A stretch of 64,000 bases of DNA from Sphingomonas sp. PP-CE-1G-424 (GTDB lineage: Bacteria > Pseudomonadota > Alphaproteobacteria > Sphingomonadales > Sphingomonadaceae): the NCBI RefSeq assembly GCF_004341085.1, contig NZ_SLXW01000008.1, positions 35,240 to 99,239 of the forward strand, read 5' to 3'. Below the pieces are notes generated by a model that was not told where the DNA came from, searched no databases, and saw only the letters and a program-made list of their open reading frames with translations. Positions 25,996-34,333 of the stretch are shown here, piece after piece. The position numbers and the translations under genes were made by a program. Numbering within the stretch: the first letter of the stretch is position 1; each line of letters begins with the position of its first letter.

Positions 25996-26850
25996 ATGAC
26001 CAAGACGCGATCGGCCCGGGGTGCGTGGGCGAGCGTCGCCACGCGAGCGGTAGTGGCTGCGGGTACCCGCTTTGCCTATCGGCAGATTGGCGGGGGAGGC
26101 GGCGTTCCCCTCGTGCTGCTCAACCACTGGGGTGCCAACCTCGACAATTTCGATCCTTCGATCGTCGAGGCGCTGGCCGCCGACCGGCCGGTATTCGCGT
26201 TCGATTACCGCGGTGTCGGCGCGTCGGGCGGCGAGGCACCGCTCACGGTCTCGGCCATGGCGGACGACATGCTCGCGGCGATCGACGTGCTCGGGCTCGA
26301 TACGATCGACCTGATGGGCTTCTCGCTGGGCGGCTTCGTCGCGCAGGATATGGTGCTGAAGCGCCCGGCGCTTGTCCGCCGGCTGATCCTCACCGGCACC
26401 GGGCCGGCGGGTGGTACCGGCATCGATAAGGTCGGCTCGGTATCGTGGCCGCTGATCGTCAAGGGCATGCTGACGTTCCGCGATCCGAAGATGTTCCTGT
26501 TCTTCACCGCGAGCAAGCCCAGCCGTCGCGCGGCACAGGCGTTCCTCGCGCGTCTGAAATCCCGCAAGGCCGACCGCGATACCGCCGTCACGCCGAAAGT
26601 CTTCCTGCGCCAGCTGAAGGCGATCACGGCCTGGGGAGCGCAGTCCGCGCAGGATCTGGGTGCCATCCGCCAACCGGTACTCGTCGCCAATGGAGACCAC
26701 GACATCATGGTCCCGAGCGAGAACTCGCGGGATCTCGCGCGCCGCATCCCGGATGCCGAACTCGTCCTTTACCCTGACGCCGGGCACGGCGGGATCTTCC
26801 AGTATCACGAACTGTTCGCCGATCGGGCGATCGCGTTCCTCGATACTTGA
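25996..26850 (+). CDS. Alpha/beta hydrolase
   Basis: A 284-residue alpha/beta-hydrolase fold enzyme. Oxyanion-loop region LLNHWGANLDNFDP, the nucleophile elbow GFSLGG (Ser near residue 115), the acid in NGDHDIMVP and the catalytic His in DAGHGG are all visible. DYRGVGASGG is the usual strand-4 motif. It belongs to the haloperoxidase/esterase-like group; the substrate is unknown. Last gene of the TetR-associated cluster, 70 bp after the MDR gene. Confidence 0.88.
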   Translation: MTKTRSARGAWASVATRAVVAAGTRFAYRQIGGGGGVPLVLLNHWGANLDNFDPSIVEALAADRPVFAFDYRGVGASGGEAPLTVSAMADDMLAAIDVLGLDTIDLMGFSLGGFVAQDMVLKRPALVRRLILTGTGPAGGTGIDKVGSVSWPLIVKGMLTFRDPKMFLFFTASKPSRRAAQAFLARLKSRKADRDTAVTPKVFLRQLKAITAWGAQSAQDLGAIRQPVLVANGDHDIMVPSENSRDLARRIPDAELVLYPDAGHGGIFQYHELFADRAIAFLDT

Positions 26851-27148
26851 GCTTTCTTCGCGACGATCGCGGAGGGCGGAAGCTGCGCAGCTGACCTTCC
26901 CAATTCATCATCTTTTGTCGTTTGAAGTATTGTGCAGCTACATCGCCGAGAGCGACGAGAAATTACGAAGGATGAATACGATGCGATCGTGGAACTATCA
27001 GAAAATGAGGGATTTTTGATCCATCAGGAAATATTAAAGTCGCTGAAAAACCAGGTTGCTATCAATTAACTGTTACCCGCGTCGTATGGCGGTGCATCGT
27101 CACCGCGCCGGTATACGAGCGTCACATTTCAGTCCCACCCCGCGGGGA
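26851..27148. other. Intergenic region, no gene seen
   Basis: About 300 bp between the hydrolase gene and the convergent hybrid kinase gene. The central part (26900-27065) is AT-rich relative to its surroundings. No hairpin with a T-run, RNA gene or convincing small frame was found. Confidence 0.5.
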
Positions 27149-29713
27149 TCAGTCGGTGCCGATCATGCTGCGGATCCGCTTTTCGAAGTCGGCGATGCTG
27201 AACGGTTTGGTGAGGACCTCCATGCCCTCGACGAGGTGGCCCGCGCCGACGGCGGCGTTGGCGGCATAGCCGGTGACGAAGAGGATCTTGAGGTCGGGCC
27301 GGACCGCGCGACCCGCATCGGCGACCTGGCGACCGTTCAGTCCGCCCGGCAGGCCGACGTCGGTGACCAGCAGGTCGATCCGTTCATCGGAGCGAAGCAG
27401 CTTCACCCCCGCAGGGCCGGTCGGGGCTTGCAGCACGCGGTAACCGGCTTCGGACAGGACCTCGGTGACCAGATCCCGGATCGCGGTCTCGTCCTCGACG
27501 ACGAGAACAGTCTCGCCCGGCAATGCCCGGATGACGCCGCTCTCGTCGGGCGCTCGGTCAGCGACCGCCACCTCGCCGTCGTGGCGGGGGAGATAGAGAC
27601 ACATGACCGTGCCACGCCCGACCTCCGAGCAGATCCGCACCTGTCCGCCCGACTGGCGGACGAAGCCATAGATCATCGAGAGGCCGAGACCCGTACCTTC
27701 GCCGATCGGCTTGGTCGTGAAGAACGGCTCGAAGACGCGTTCGATGGTCTCCGGCGTCATCCCGGTGCCGGTGTCGGTGACGTACAGCGCGACATAGTCG
27801 CCTTCGTGGAGCTCCTGATCCGCCGCCGCCTGTGCGTCGAGCCACGTGTTCTGCGTCGCGATCGTCAACCGCCCGCCATGCGGCATCGCGTCGCGCGCAT
27901 TGATGCACAGGTTGAGAAGCGCGTTCTCCAGCTGCGGCGCGTCGACCAGAACCGGCCAGAGACCGGTGGTGGAGACGATCTTCACCTCGATCTCGGGGCC
28001 CAGCGTGCGATCGATGATCTCCGCCATCCCGGCGATCAGGCGATCGGCATCGGTCGGCGTCGGTGCCAGCGTCTGTCGGCGCGAGAAGGCGAGCAACCGC
28101 TGGGTCAGCGCCGCGGCCCGGCTCGCACCGGTCTGGGCCATCGCGACGTAGCGATCGAGCTTGTCGTATTCGCCCTTCGCGACGCGTAGCGCGAGCAGTT
28201 CCAATCCCCCGGTCACCGCGGTCAGCAGGTTGTTGAAGTCGTGCGCCAAGCCGCCGGTCAACTGGCCGACCGCCTCCATCTTCTGGCTCTGGCGCAGCGC
28301 TTCCTCGGCGCGCATCAGATCGGCGGTGCGCTCGGATACGCGCTGTTCCAACGTCTCGTTCAAGCGGCGCAGTTCGTTCAGCGCGCGGTCTCGCTCCGCG
28401 GCGACCTTGCGGCGTTCCTCGACGTCGATGAGCACCCCGGGGAAGCTCGTCGGCGTGCCGTCCGGTGCGTGATCGACGCGACCATTCGCCTCGAGCCAGT
28501 GATATTCGCCGTTGGCGCGCCGCGTCCGATATTGATGCGCGTACCCGCCGCCGCGGGCGATCGCGTCGCCGATCGCCTCGGCCAGACCGGCTTGATCGTC
28601 GGGATGAACGGTGGCGACGATCTGCGTGAGGCTCAGGCCCTCGCGGCCCATCGCCGGATCCAGGCCGAACGCACGCGCGAAGGGTTCGTCGACGGTGAAG
28701 CGGTCGCTTGGCAGATCCCAGACCCAGGTCCCGATGATCGCGCCCGCCGCAAGCGCAAGCTGCACCCGCTGCGCATCGACCAGCGCCGCCGCCTCGCTGT
28801 CCCGCAACGCCTGTTCCGCGCGCCGGCGTTCGGTTTCGTCGCGGGCGATCTTGATGAAGCCGCGCGGCTTTCCCTGTGCGTCGTAGGGCAGGGGATGGAC
28901 CGATCCCGTGAGGAACACGCGCGATCCGTCGCGACGGACGTGCCAGCGTTCGTCGTGCGCCGAATTCTGGCGAGCGGCGCTGCCCAATGCGGGGAGCTTC
29001 GGGCCGGTGACGTCGTCCTCGTCCGCCAGGATCATGGCGGACGGCTGGCCGATCGCCTCGTCGGCCGACCAGCCGAGCACGACCTCGGCGCCTGCCGACC
29101 AGGTGGTGATGATGCCGACCGGGTCGGTGGTGAAGATCACGTGATCCTTGGCCCCTTCGATCACCAGTCGGAGCCGCTCTTCGCTCTGTCGCAGCGCCGC
29201 GTCGGCAAGGACCCGCTCGGTCGTCTCGTTGGTGAACACGAACAGGCCCGCGATCGCGCCTCGCGCGTCCAGGATGCGCGAGTAGGAGAAACTGAACCAG
29301 GTGTCGGCACGCCCGCGATCGGTATCCAGCTTCCACGGGAGATCGACGAACCGCTGGCTCCGCCCTGCGAACGCTTCGTCGATGATCGGCTTGGCCTGCT
29401 CCCAGGCATCGGGCCAGACGGTTTTGAACGGCGATCCCATGGCCCAGTCGAGCCGCGGCCCGAGCAGCGGAAAATAGGCGTCGTTGAAGAAGAAGATCAG
29501 GTCGTCCTCGCCCCACGCCAGGATCATCGATTCCGGCGAGTTGAGGATCGTGCTGAGATTGGACTTCAGAATGTCCGACCAGCCTTCCGGCGGTCCGAGC
29601 GGATGACTCGTCCAGTCGCGACCGAGGATCAGGCGGGCCGCCTCGCCGCCCCCGGCGAGAAACGCCATTTGGGGTGGTAAGGTATTGGCAGCAGGGCTTA
29701 CTTCGGCATTCAT
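27149..29713 (-). CDS. Hybrid histidine kinase with PAS domains and receiver
   Basis: An 854-residue soluble hybrid kinase. After a short N-terminus, three PAS-type modules follow: an N-terminal one with MILAWGEDDLIFFFNDAYF, one with VIFTTDPVGIITTWSAGAEV, and one with IGTWVWDLPSDRFTV and a PAC ending YHWLEANGRV. Next comes a coiled coil, then the phospho-acceptor GLAHDFNNLLTAVTGG. The ATPase domain has NLCINARDAMP, DTGTGM and GTGLGLSMIYGF. A C-terminal receiver has VVEDETAIRDL, phospho-Asp in VTDVGLPGG and Lys in LTKPF. There are no membrane segments. Start chosen at 29713; the frame stays open to 29965 but with unstructured sequence. The first PAS type resembles blue-light or redox-responsive kinases; the signal is unknown. 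Confidence 0.9.
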   Translation of the reverse strand: MNAEVSPAANTLPPQMAFLAGGGEAARLILGRDWTSHPLGPPEGWSDILKSNLSTILNSPESMILAWGEDDLIFFFNDAYFPLLGPRLDWAMGSPFKTVWPDAWEQAKPIIDEAFAGRSQRFVDLPWKLDTDRGRADTWFSFSYSRILDARGAIAGLFVFTNETTERVLADAALRQSEERLRLVIEGAKDHVIFTTDPVGIITTWSAGAEVVLGWSADEAIGQPSAMILADEDDVTGPKLPALGSAARQNSAHDERWHVRRDGSRVFLTGSVHPLPYDAQGKPRGFIKIARDETERRRAEQALRDSEAAALVDAQRVQLALAAGAIIGTWVWDLPSDRFTVDEPFARAFGLDPAMGREGLSLTQIVATVHPDDQAGLAEAIGDAIARGGGYAHQYRTRRANGEYHWLEANGRVDHAPDGTPTSFPGVLIDVEERRKVAAERDRALNELRRLNETLEQRVSERTADLMRAEEALRQSQKMEAVGQLTGGLAHDFNNLLTAVTGGLELLALRVAKGEYDKLDRYVAMAQTGASRAAALTQRLLAFSRRQTLAPTPTDADRLIAGMAEIIDRTLGPEIEVKIVSTTGLWPVLVDAPQLENALLNLCINARDAMPHGGRLTIATQNTWLDAQAAADQELHEGDYVALYVTDTGTGMTPETIERVFEPFFTTKPIGEGTGLGLSMIYGFVRQSGGQVRICSEVGRGTVMCLYLPRHDGEVAVADRAPDESGVIRALPGETVLVVEDETAIRDLVTEVLSEAGYRVLQAPTGPAGVKLLRSDERIDLLVTDVGLPGGLNGRQVADAGRAVRPDLKILFVTGYAANAAVGAGHLVEGMEVLTKPFSIADFEKRIRSMIGTD

Positions 29714-30074
29714 CGCCGCAATCCGTAGCGATCGTCCGGCCGTTTGGAAATCGGCATTACGGCATTCGACGACACCGCTGATTATCGGGTCGACGGTCGT
29801 TTCGGACGAACGCGACGCGTTCGGGGCGGGGGGCGAGGGGGATGGCGGGCTCTCGTCGTCGAGCGCCCCGCCAGCCGGCGATGGTGCGCGACGAACGCCG
29901 CGAACACCCGATCGCGCGCGTGATGCGGCGAGGACAACCGAAACCGCGACCGACCGAGCGGACACTATGCCTGCACTATGCGATCGGCGCGGATCGATCT
30001 CGAATCCCTATGCCGTGCCTCGTAGATGTTGGGGGCGGGCACGACGCTCGCGTCACGAAAGGCAGCAGGGCGAC
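29714..30074. other. Divergent intergenic region, promoters only inferred
   Basis: This 361-bp gap separates the hybrid kinase from a rightward small-gene operon. Open frames exist on both strands but look like GC-rich chance frames. AGGGCGAC before 30075 may serve the next gene. Nothing else recognised. Confidence 0.4.
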
Positions 30075-30338
30075 ATGTCGTCTGAACCCATATCGGAGCC
30101 CGATCCAACCGGGCTCGTCATCTTCGTAGGCCAGGATCGCGCCGGACACTGGCTCGTCCAGGACAGCAGGCGAACGCTCGAAGGCCGCTTCATCTCCTAC
30201 GCCGCCGCGATGCACTATGCGCAGGCCGAGCGGGATATCTACCATGCGAGCGTCGAGGTTGCCGCGATGCCGCTTACGCCACTCGTGTCGTTCGCCCCGG
30301 TCGGTCGCGACGAGCGCGCGCTGCCCCGTGCGGCATGA
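30075..30338 (+). CDS. Small conserved hypothetical protein (DUF2188-like)
   Basis: An 87-residue soluble protein. The core VGQDRAGHWLVQDSRRTLEG followed by FISYAAAMHYAQAERD resembles DUF2188-type domains (a beta hairpin with a central W.V and a helix). The start is the ATG at 30075; the frame stays open far upstream without homology. It is 13 bp before a methyltransferase-like gene, so they are probably co-transcribed. Function unknown. Confidence 0.6.
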   Translation: MSSEPISEPDPTGLVIFVGQDRAGHWLVQDSRRTLEGRFISYAAAMHYAQAERDIYHASVEVAAMPLTPLVSFAPVGRDERALPRAA

Positions 30339-30351
30339 CGGAGAGATGGTG

Positions 30352-30870
30352 ATGAACGTTCATGCTCTGCCGGTCCGGTCGCGTAACGCGATCACGACGG
30401 GAAAGGGGACCGCGGCGTCGCATCCCGCGGCGAAGACGACGCACCACGATCCACGCTGGCCGCAGGTCGCCGCCGCACTGTCGGCATTGCGCGCCGCCGG
30501 GCGGCATGCGGTCCGTATCGTCGATGCCGAGTGCGGCGCCGGCACGCTGCTGCTGCACGCGGCGCATCATGCGCGGATGCTCGGCTTTACCGCGATCGAG
30601 GTGCGCGGGATCGATCGATCGACCAGCGCGATCGGTCGCGCGCGGGCCGCCGCGAACCGCGCCCCGGACGCTGCGATCGGCGCGTCTTTCGAGGTGGCGG
30701 ACATCGTGACCGCGTTGCAGGCCGAGCACGACCTGCCCGCGGACATCGTCCTGTGCCACGGCGGTGCCGCGCACGATCGCCGGCCTCAGGCGGTTGTCGC
30801 GCTGCGGAAAGCCGCGCGGGTCGTCATCGACGACCGGGCGGCGTCCTGCGCGCGGAGTGTCGCGGCATGA
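30352..30870 (+). CDS. Class I SAM-dependent methyltransferase-like protein
   Basis: A 172-residue protein with a Rossmann-like methyltransferase core. RIVDAECGAGTLLLHAAHHA is motif I (expected D.GCGxG, here DAECGAG), GIDRSTSAIGRARAAA is motif II, and SFEVADI and ADIVLCHGG follow. It is short compared with typical enzymes (about 200-250 residues) and lacks a substrate lid, so it may act on a small molecule or be a degenerate family member. GGAG sits 8 bases before the ATG at 30352. It overlaps the next gene's ATG by 4 bases. Confidence 0.65.
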   Translation: MNVHALPVRSRNAITTGKGTAASHPAAKTTHHDPRWPQVAAALSALRAAGRHAVRIVDAECGAGTLLLHAAHHARMLGFTAIEVRGIDRSTSAIGRARAAANRAPDAAIGASFEVADIVTALQAEHDLPADIVLCHGGAAHDRRPQAVVALRKAARVVIDDRAASCARSVAA

Positions 30871-31130
30871 CCAGGCGCGATATCCTCTGGCGTGCGATCG
30901 GCGTCGTGCTGACCGTCGGCGCCTGTAGCGTGGCGGCAGCGACGAACGGCGCGGCGCTGGCGATGCTGGTGTTTCCGATCGCGCTGCTCGGATTGACGCT
31001 GACGATCAACGGCAAGCGCGTCGTCGTCGCCCTCCGCGCCGAACGGCATGGCCATTGTCATACCGCCGAAGCGATCCACGCCGTCCGTCTGCGTCGCACC
31101 CGCCGGCGGCGCGAACCGCCGCATTCCTGA
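30867..31130 (+). CDS. Small hypothetical membrane protein
   Basis: An 87-residue protein whose start overlaps the methyltransferase stop (ATGA). Two hydrophobic segments (residues about 9-26 and 28-46) predict two transmembrane helices. A strongly basic tail rich in Arg (RRTRRRREP) is likely cytoplasmic. I recognise no family. Coupling to the upstream gene suggests a shared role. Confidence 0.6.
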   Translation: MTRRDILWRAIGVVLTVGACSVAAATNGAALAMLVFPIALLGLTLTINGKRVVVALRAERHGHCHTAEAIHAVRLRRTRRRREPPHS

Positions 31131-31175
31131 CGACGGCGCTCCGCCGTATTCCTGACCGCCAAACTGCGAGGCATC

Positions 31176-32408
31176 ATGGGCTATTTCGAACCACGGGGCG
31201 GCGTGCTGTGCGCCGAAGACGTACCGCTGCCGGCGATCGCCGAGGGGGTCGGCACGCCCGTCCACGTCTATTCCGCCGCCGCGCTGCGTGATGCCGCAGA
31301 CCGGTTCAGAACGGCACTGTCGATCCTTCCCCGCGTGCGCGTCGCGTTTGCGGTCAAGGCGAACCCGAACGGCGCGGTGCTGCAATTGCTGTCCGGGTGC
31401 GGCTTCGGCGCCGACATCGTCTCGGGCGGCGAGATGCGGCGGGCGCTGGATGCCGGGATCGCGGCGGCGGACATCGTCTTTTCCGGCGTCGGCAAGACCG
31501 ATCGCGAGCTTGCCGATGCGCTCGCGGCGGGAGTCGGCCAGTTCAATCTCGAACTGGAGGAGGAGGGCCAGGTGCTCGGGGCGCTGGCTCTTGCGCGGGG
31601 GATGCGGGCGACAGCGGTGCTCCGGGTCAATCCCGATGTCGACGGCGGCACGCATGCCAAGATCTCGACCGGGCGGCGCGGGAACAAGTTCGGCGTCGCG
31701 ATCGCCGATGTGCCGGCGATCTACGACCGGCTGTCGCGCATCGACGGTCTCGACCTGGTCGGGGTCGCGCTCCACATCGGCAGCCAGCTTCGCGATCTCG
31801 CGCCGCTCGAAGTCGCGTACGCCCGCATCGGTGCGCTGGTGGCGGACCTGCGCGCACGGGGGCACGCGATCGGCCGCGTCGATCTCGGCGGTGGTCTCGG
31901 CATCCCCTATCGTTCCGACGACATCGTCCCGACGCTCGACGACTATGCGGCCATGGTGGCCCGCGTCACGCGCGACTGGGACGTTGAACTGACGTTCGAG
32001 CCGGGCCGGGTCGTCGCCGGGCTCGCCGGGGTGCTCATGACGCGCGTGATCTGGGTGAAGCCGGGCGCGGACGAGCCGTTCGTCATCGTCGACGCGGCGA
32101 TGAACGACCTCGCGCGACCGGCGCTGTACGATGCCTTCCACCGGTTCGAGGCGGTCGTCCCCGACGGCGCGCGGATGGTCGCGACCATCGCCGGCCCGGT
32201 CTGCGAAAGCGGCGACGTGTTCGCGGTCGCCCGTGACATCGATCGCGTCGGTCGCGGCGATCTCGCCGTGCTGCATGCCACCGGCGCCTATGGTGCGGCG
32301 ATGGCGTCGACCTATAATTGCCGCGCGCTGAGCCCCCAGGTGCTGGTCGACGGCGATCGCTACGAGATCGTCGCCGATCGGTATCTTCCCGACGAGTTCG
32401 CGGCCTAG
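31176..32408 (+). CDS. lysA: Diaminopimelate decarboxylase-like PLP enzyme
   Basis: Converts meso-diaminopimelate to lysine, the last lysine biosynthesis step. The PLP lysine lies in VAFAVKANPN near residue 61. HAKISTG, the Gly-rich GGGLGIPY loop, EPGRVV and the C-terminal ATGAYGAAMASTYNCR motif match the fold III decarboxylase family. The 410-residue length is normal. No argH/dapF neighbours are present, and it sits among small unknown genes and a dienelactone hydrolase, so it could be a second paralogue with altered substrate. AGGCATC precedes the ATG weakly. Confidence 0.85.
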   Translation: MGYFEPRGGVLCAEDVPLPAIAEGVGTPVHVYSAAALRDAADRFRTALSILPRVRVAFAVKANPNGAVLQLLSGCGFGADIVSGGEMRRALDAGIAAADIVFSGVGKTDRELADALAAGVGQFNLELEEEGQVLGALALARGMRATAVLRVNPDVDGGTHAKISTGRRGNKFGVAIADVPAIYDRLSRIDGLDLVGVALHIGSQLRDLAPLEVAYARIGALVADLRARGHAIGRVDLGGGLGIPYRSDDIVPTLDDYAAMVARVTRDWDVELTFEPGRVVAGLAGVLMTRVIWVKPGADEPFVIVDAAMNDLARPALYDAFHRFEAVVPDGARMVATIAGPVCESGDVFAVARDIDRVGRGDLAVLHATGAYGAAMASTYNCRALSPQVLVDGDRYEIVADRYLPDEFAA

Positions 32409-32550
32409 CGGATCACGGCGAGCATCGGGCGGCTGTATTGCCGGTACGAACGGTATCGGGCTACGGACGCGGGGGATTCGACCGGCATTTCGGGTGGGCG
32501 GTCGGATCGCGACCAGGGCGTTTGCCCGGTACCGATATGAGGAAGAACGG

Positions 32551-33294
32551 ATGATCCTGCACGGCGACGAGATCCAGGATGTCACGATGCCCGGCGGCGG
32601 TTCGATGCGGATGCACGTGTTCCGGCCCGCGGGCGAGCGACGCTTTCCCGGCATTCTTCTATATTCGGAGATCTATCAGGTCACCGCGCCGATCCGCCGG
32701 CTGGCGGCGATGGTCGCCGGCAACGGCTATGTCGTGGCGGTGCCCGAAGTCTATCACGAGTATGAGCCGGCGGGCACGGTGTTGCGCTACGATCCGGCGG
32801 GCACCGATCGCGGCAATGCGCTGAAGATCGCCAAGCCGGTTGCCGCGTTCGATGCCGATGCGGCGGCGGGCGTCACCGCGCTGCTGGCGAACCCCGCGTG
32901 CAACGGCAGGATCGGGACGTTCGGGGTCTGCCTCGGCGGGCATCTCGCCTATCGCGCCGCGCTCGATCCGCGCGTGTCGGCGGCGGCGTGCTTCTATCCG
33001 ACCGACATCCATTCGGGCACGCTGGGCGCGGGTCGCTCGGATGACAGTCTCATGCGCATGGCCGAGTTGAAGGCGCAGGCAATGTTCGTGTGGGGGCGGC
33101 AGGATCCGCATGTGCCCTTTGCCGGTCGCGAACGGATCCGCGCGCGGCTCGAAGAGGTCGGTGCGACCTATGCGTGGCATGAGTTGAACGCCCAGCACGC
33201 ATTCCTGCGGGACGAGGGGCCGCGCTACGATCCCGCGCTGTTCCTTCAGGCGATGACGCTGACGCTGGACTTCTACCGCGGCGCCCTGGCGTGA
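32551..33294 (+). CDS. Dienelactone hydrolase family protein
   Basis: A 247-residue alpha/beta hydrolase of the dienelactone hydrolase type. The nucleophile is a cysteine in FGVCLGGH (near residue 129), with Asp in WGRQDPHVP and His in NAQHAF. FPGILLYSEIYQV and YVVAVPEVYHE are typical strands. Such enzymes open lactones in aromatic degradation, but many act on other esters. GAGGAAGAAC precedes the ATG at 32551. It lies 142 bp after lysA and ends before a strong hairpin. Confidence 0.88.
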   Translation: MILHGDEIQDVTMPGGGSMRMHVFRPAGERRFPGILLYSEIYQVTAPIRRLAAMVAGNGYVVAVPEVYHEYEPAGTVLRYDPAGTDRGNALKIAKPVAAFDADAAAGVTALLANPACNGRIGTFGVCLGGHLAYRAALDPRVSAAACFYPTDIHSGTLGAGRSDDSLMRMAELKAQAMFVWGRQDPHVPFAGRERIRARLEEVGATYAWHELNAQHAFLRDEGPRYDPALFLQAMTLTLDFYRGALA

Positions 33295-33307
33295 TGCGGT
33301 GACCTGG

Positions 33308-33342
33308 CGATAGCGGCCTGCCGACAGGGCAGGCCGCTATCG
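33308..33342. terminator. Strong hairpin after dienelactone hydrolase gene
   Basis: A perfect 15-bp stem (33308-33322 with 33328-33342) encloses the loop GACAG, 13 bases after the stop codon. There is no T-run, so it may act as a transcript 3'-end stabiliser or a terminator of both directions. Confidence 0.65.
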
Positions 33343-33408
33343 GACCAAGCGCGTGCGGCGTTAAAATGTCGACCCGCGTGGCCGCGCAGCCATCGCCGCG
33401 GGCCGACA

Positions 33409-33435
33409 GTCGGGGGAAGACGACCTTCCCCCGAC
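33409..33435 (-). terminator. Terminator hairpin of mucR-like gene
   Basis: GTCGGGGGAAG and CTTCCCCCGAC form a perfect 11-bp stem with a 5-base loop immediately beyond the mucR stop codon. The downstream T-run is weak. Confidence 0.6.
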
Positions 33436-33441
33436 CGTGCT

Positions 33442-33957
33442 TCAGCCCTCGTTGCCGAGCGTCTTCTTGGCGGCATCGAGTGCTGCCTTGCCGGTCTTGC
33501 GAACCGTCGTTGCCGCCGAACCGGCAGCCTTCTCGACGGTCGAACCCGCCTTGCGACCGAGGCCGATCGACTTGGCCATCGCGCGACGCGCTTCCGAATA
33601 GGTTGCTGCTACCATCGGATAATCGGGCTTCAGGTTGAAGCGCTCGCGATACTGTTCCGGAGTCAGGCCGTTGGTCGAAAGGTGACGACGCAGCGTCTTG
33701 TACTTCTTGCCGTCGAGCATCGAGATGATGTGGTCGGGCGAAGCAAGCGACTTGCGCGCCGATACTGCGGGCTCTGCGGTCGAAACCGGCGCAGCCTCAG
33801 GCTCTGCGTCACCCGCATCGACGAGCTTGGCGACAGCGGCGTGCATCGCAAGCAGAAAAGCCGGAACGTCGTCTGCCGCGGTCCGCGTGTTCGGGTTCGC
33901 GAGCCATGCCGCGGTCAGTTCGGCGGCGAGTTCGACGGTATTGAGTGTATCGGTCAC
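33442..33957 (-). CDS. mucR: MucR/Ros family transcriptional regulator
   Basis: A 171-residue member of the MucR/Ros family, global repressors of AT-rich promoters in alphaproteobacteria. The DNA-binding core reads HIISMLDGKKYKTLRRHLST followed by NGLTPEQYRERFNLKPDYPM, matching the family. The N-terminal helix (ELTAAWLANPNT) is the oligomerisation part. The usual zinc-ligand Cys before DGK is replaced by Ser/Met, while RRHL is kept, so it is the zinc-poor or zinc-free form. The C-terminus has an Ala/Lys-rich tail resembling histone-like proteins. Upstream is AT-rich DNA, consistent with autoregulation. Confidence 0.88.
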   Translation of the reverse strand: MTDTLNTVELAAELTAAWLANPNTRTAADDVPAFLLAMHAAVAKLVDAGDAEPEAAPVSTAEPAVSARKSLASPDHIISMLDGKKYKTLRRHLSTNGLTPEQYRERFNLKPDYPMVAATYSEARRAMAKSIGLGRKAGSTVEKAAGSAATTVRKTGKAALDAAKKTLGNEG

Positions 33958-34333
33958 GAGATATCCTTGAAGTGATAATGGCCCCTGTGCGGCGCGCCTA
34001 CAATGTTCATCTATAAATTGGCAATCCTTACAATGCGCAAATGTTGGATAAAGTTTCGATCAGCCTGATCGAGTGCTATTCGTCCTGATTTCGGACGGTC
34101 GACCGAAGAATGGCTCGGATCATCGAAAAGCGGTGCCGGCGATAAGATGAAAAATCTATCATGCGGTCTTTAAGTCGAACGGCGTCATGCCGGAGGCCGT
34201 AGATTCTGTTATGCAGAATGCGGCGATCCCGTCGCGGCGAATTTCGACGTATCGCCGGCCTGTCATTTCTGTTGCTCAAACCCGCTGGGCACTTATGGTG
34301 AGGTGACAATTAAGGCGAGGATCATTGACGCAT
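33958..34333. other. AT-rich divergent promoter region of mucR and M16 peptidase
   Basis: This 376-bp region is clearly richer in A/T than its surroundings and lacks a gene. It should carry promoters for mucR (leftward) and the peptidase gene (rightward). TATAAATTGGCAATCC and a GATCAGCCTGATC palindrome (34057-34069) are the only features I can point to. Confidence 0.45.
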
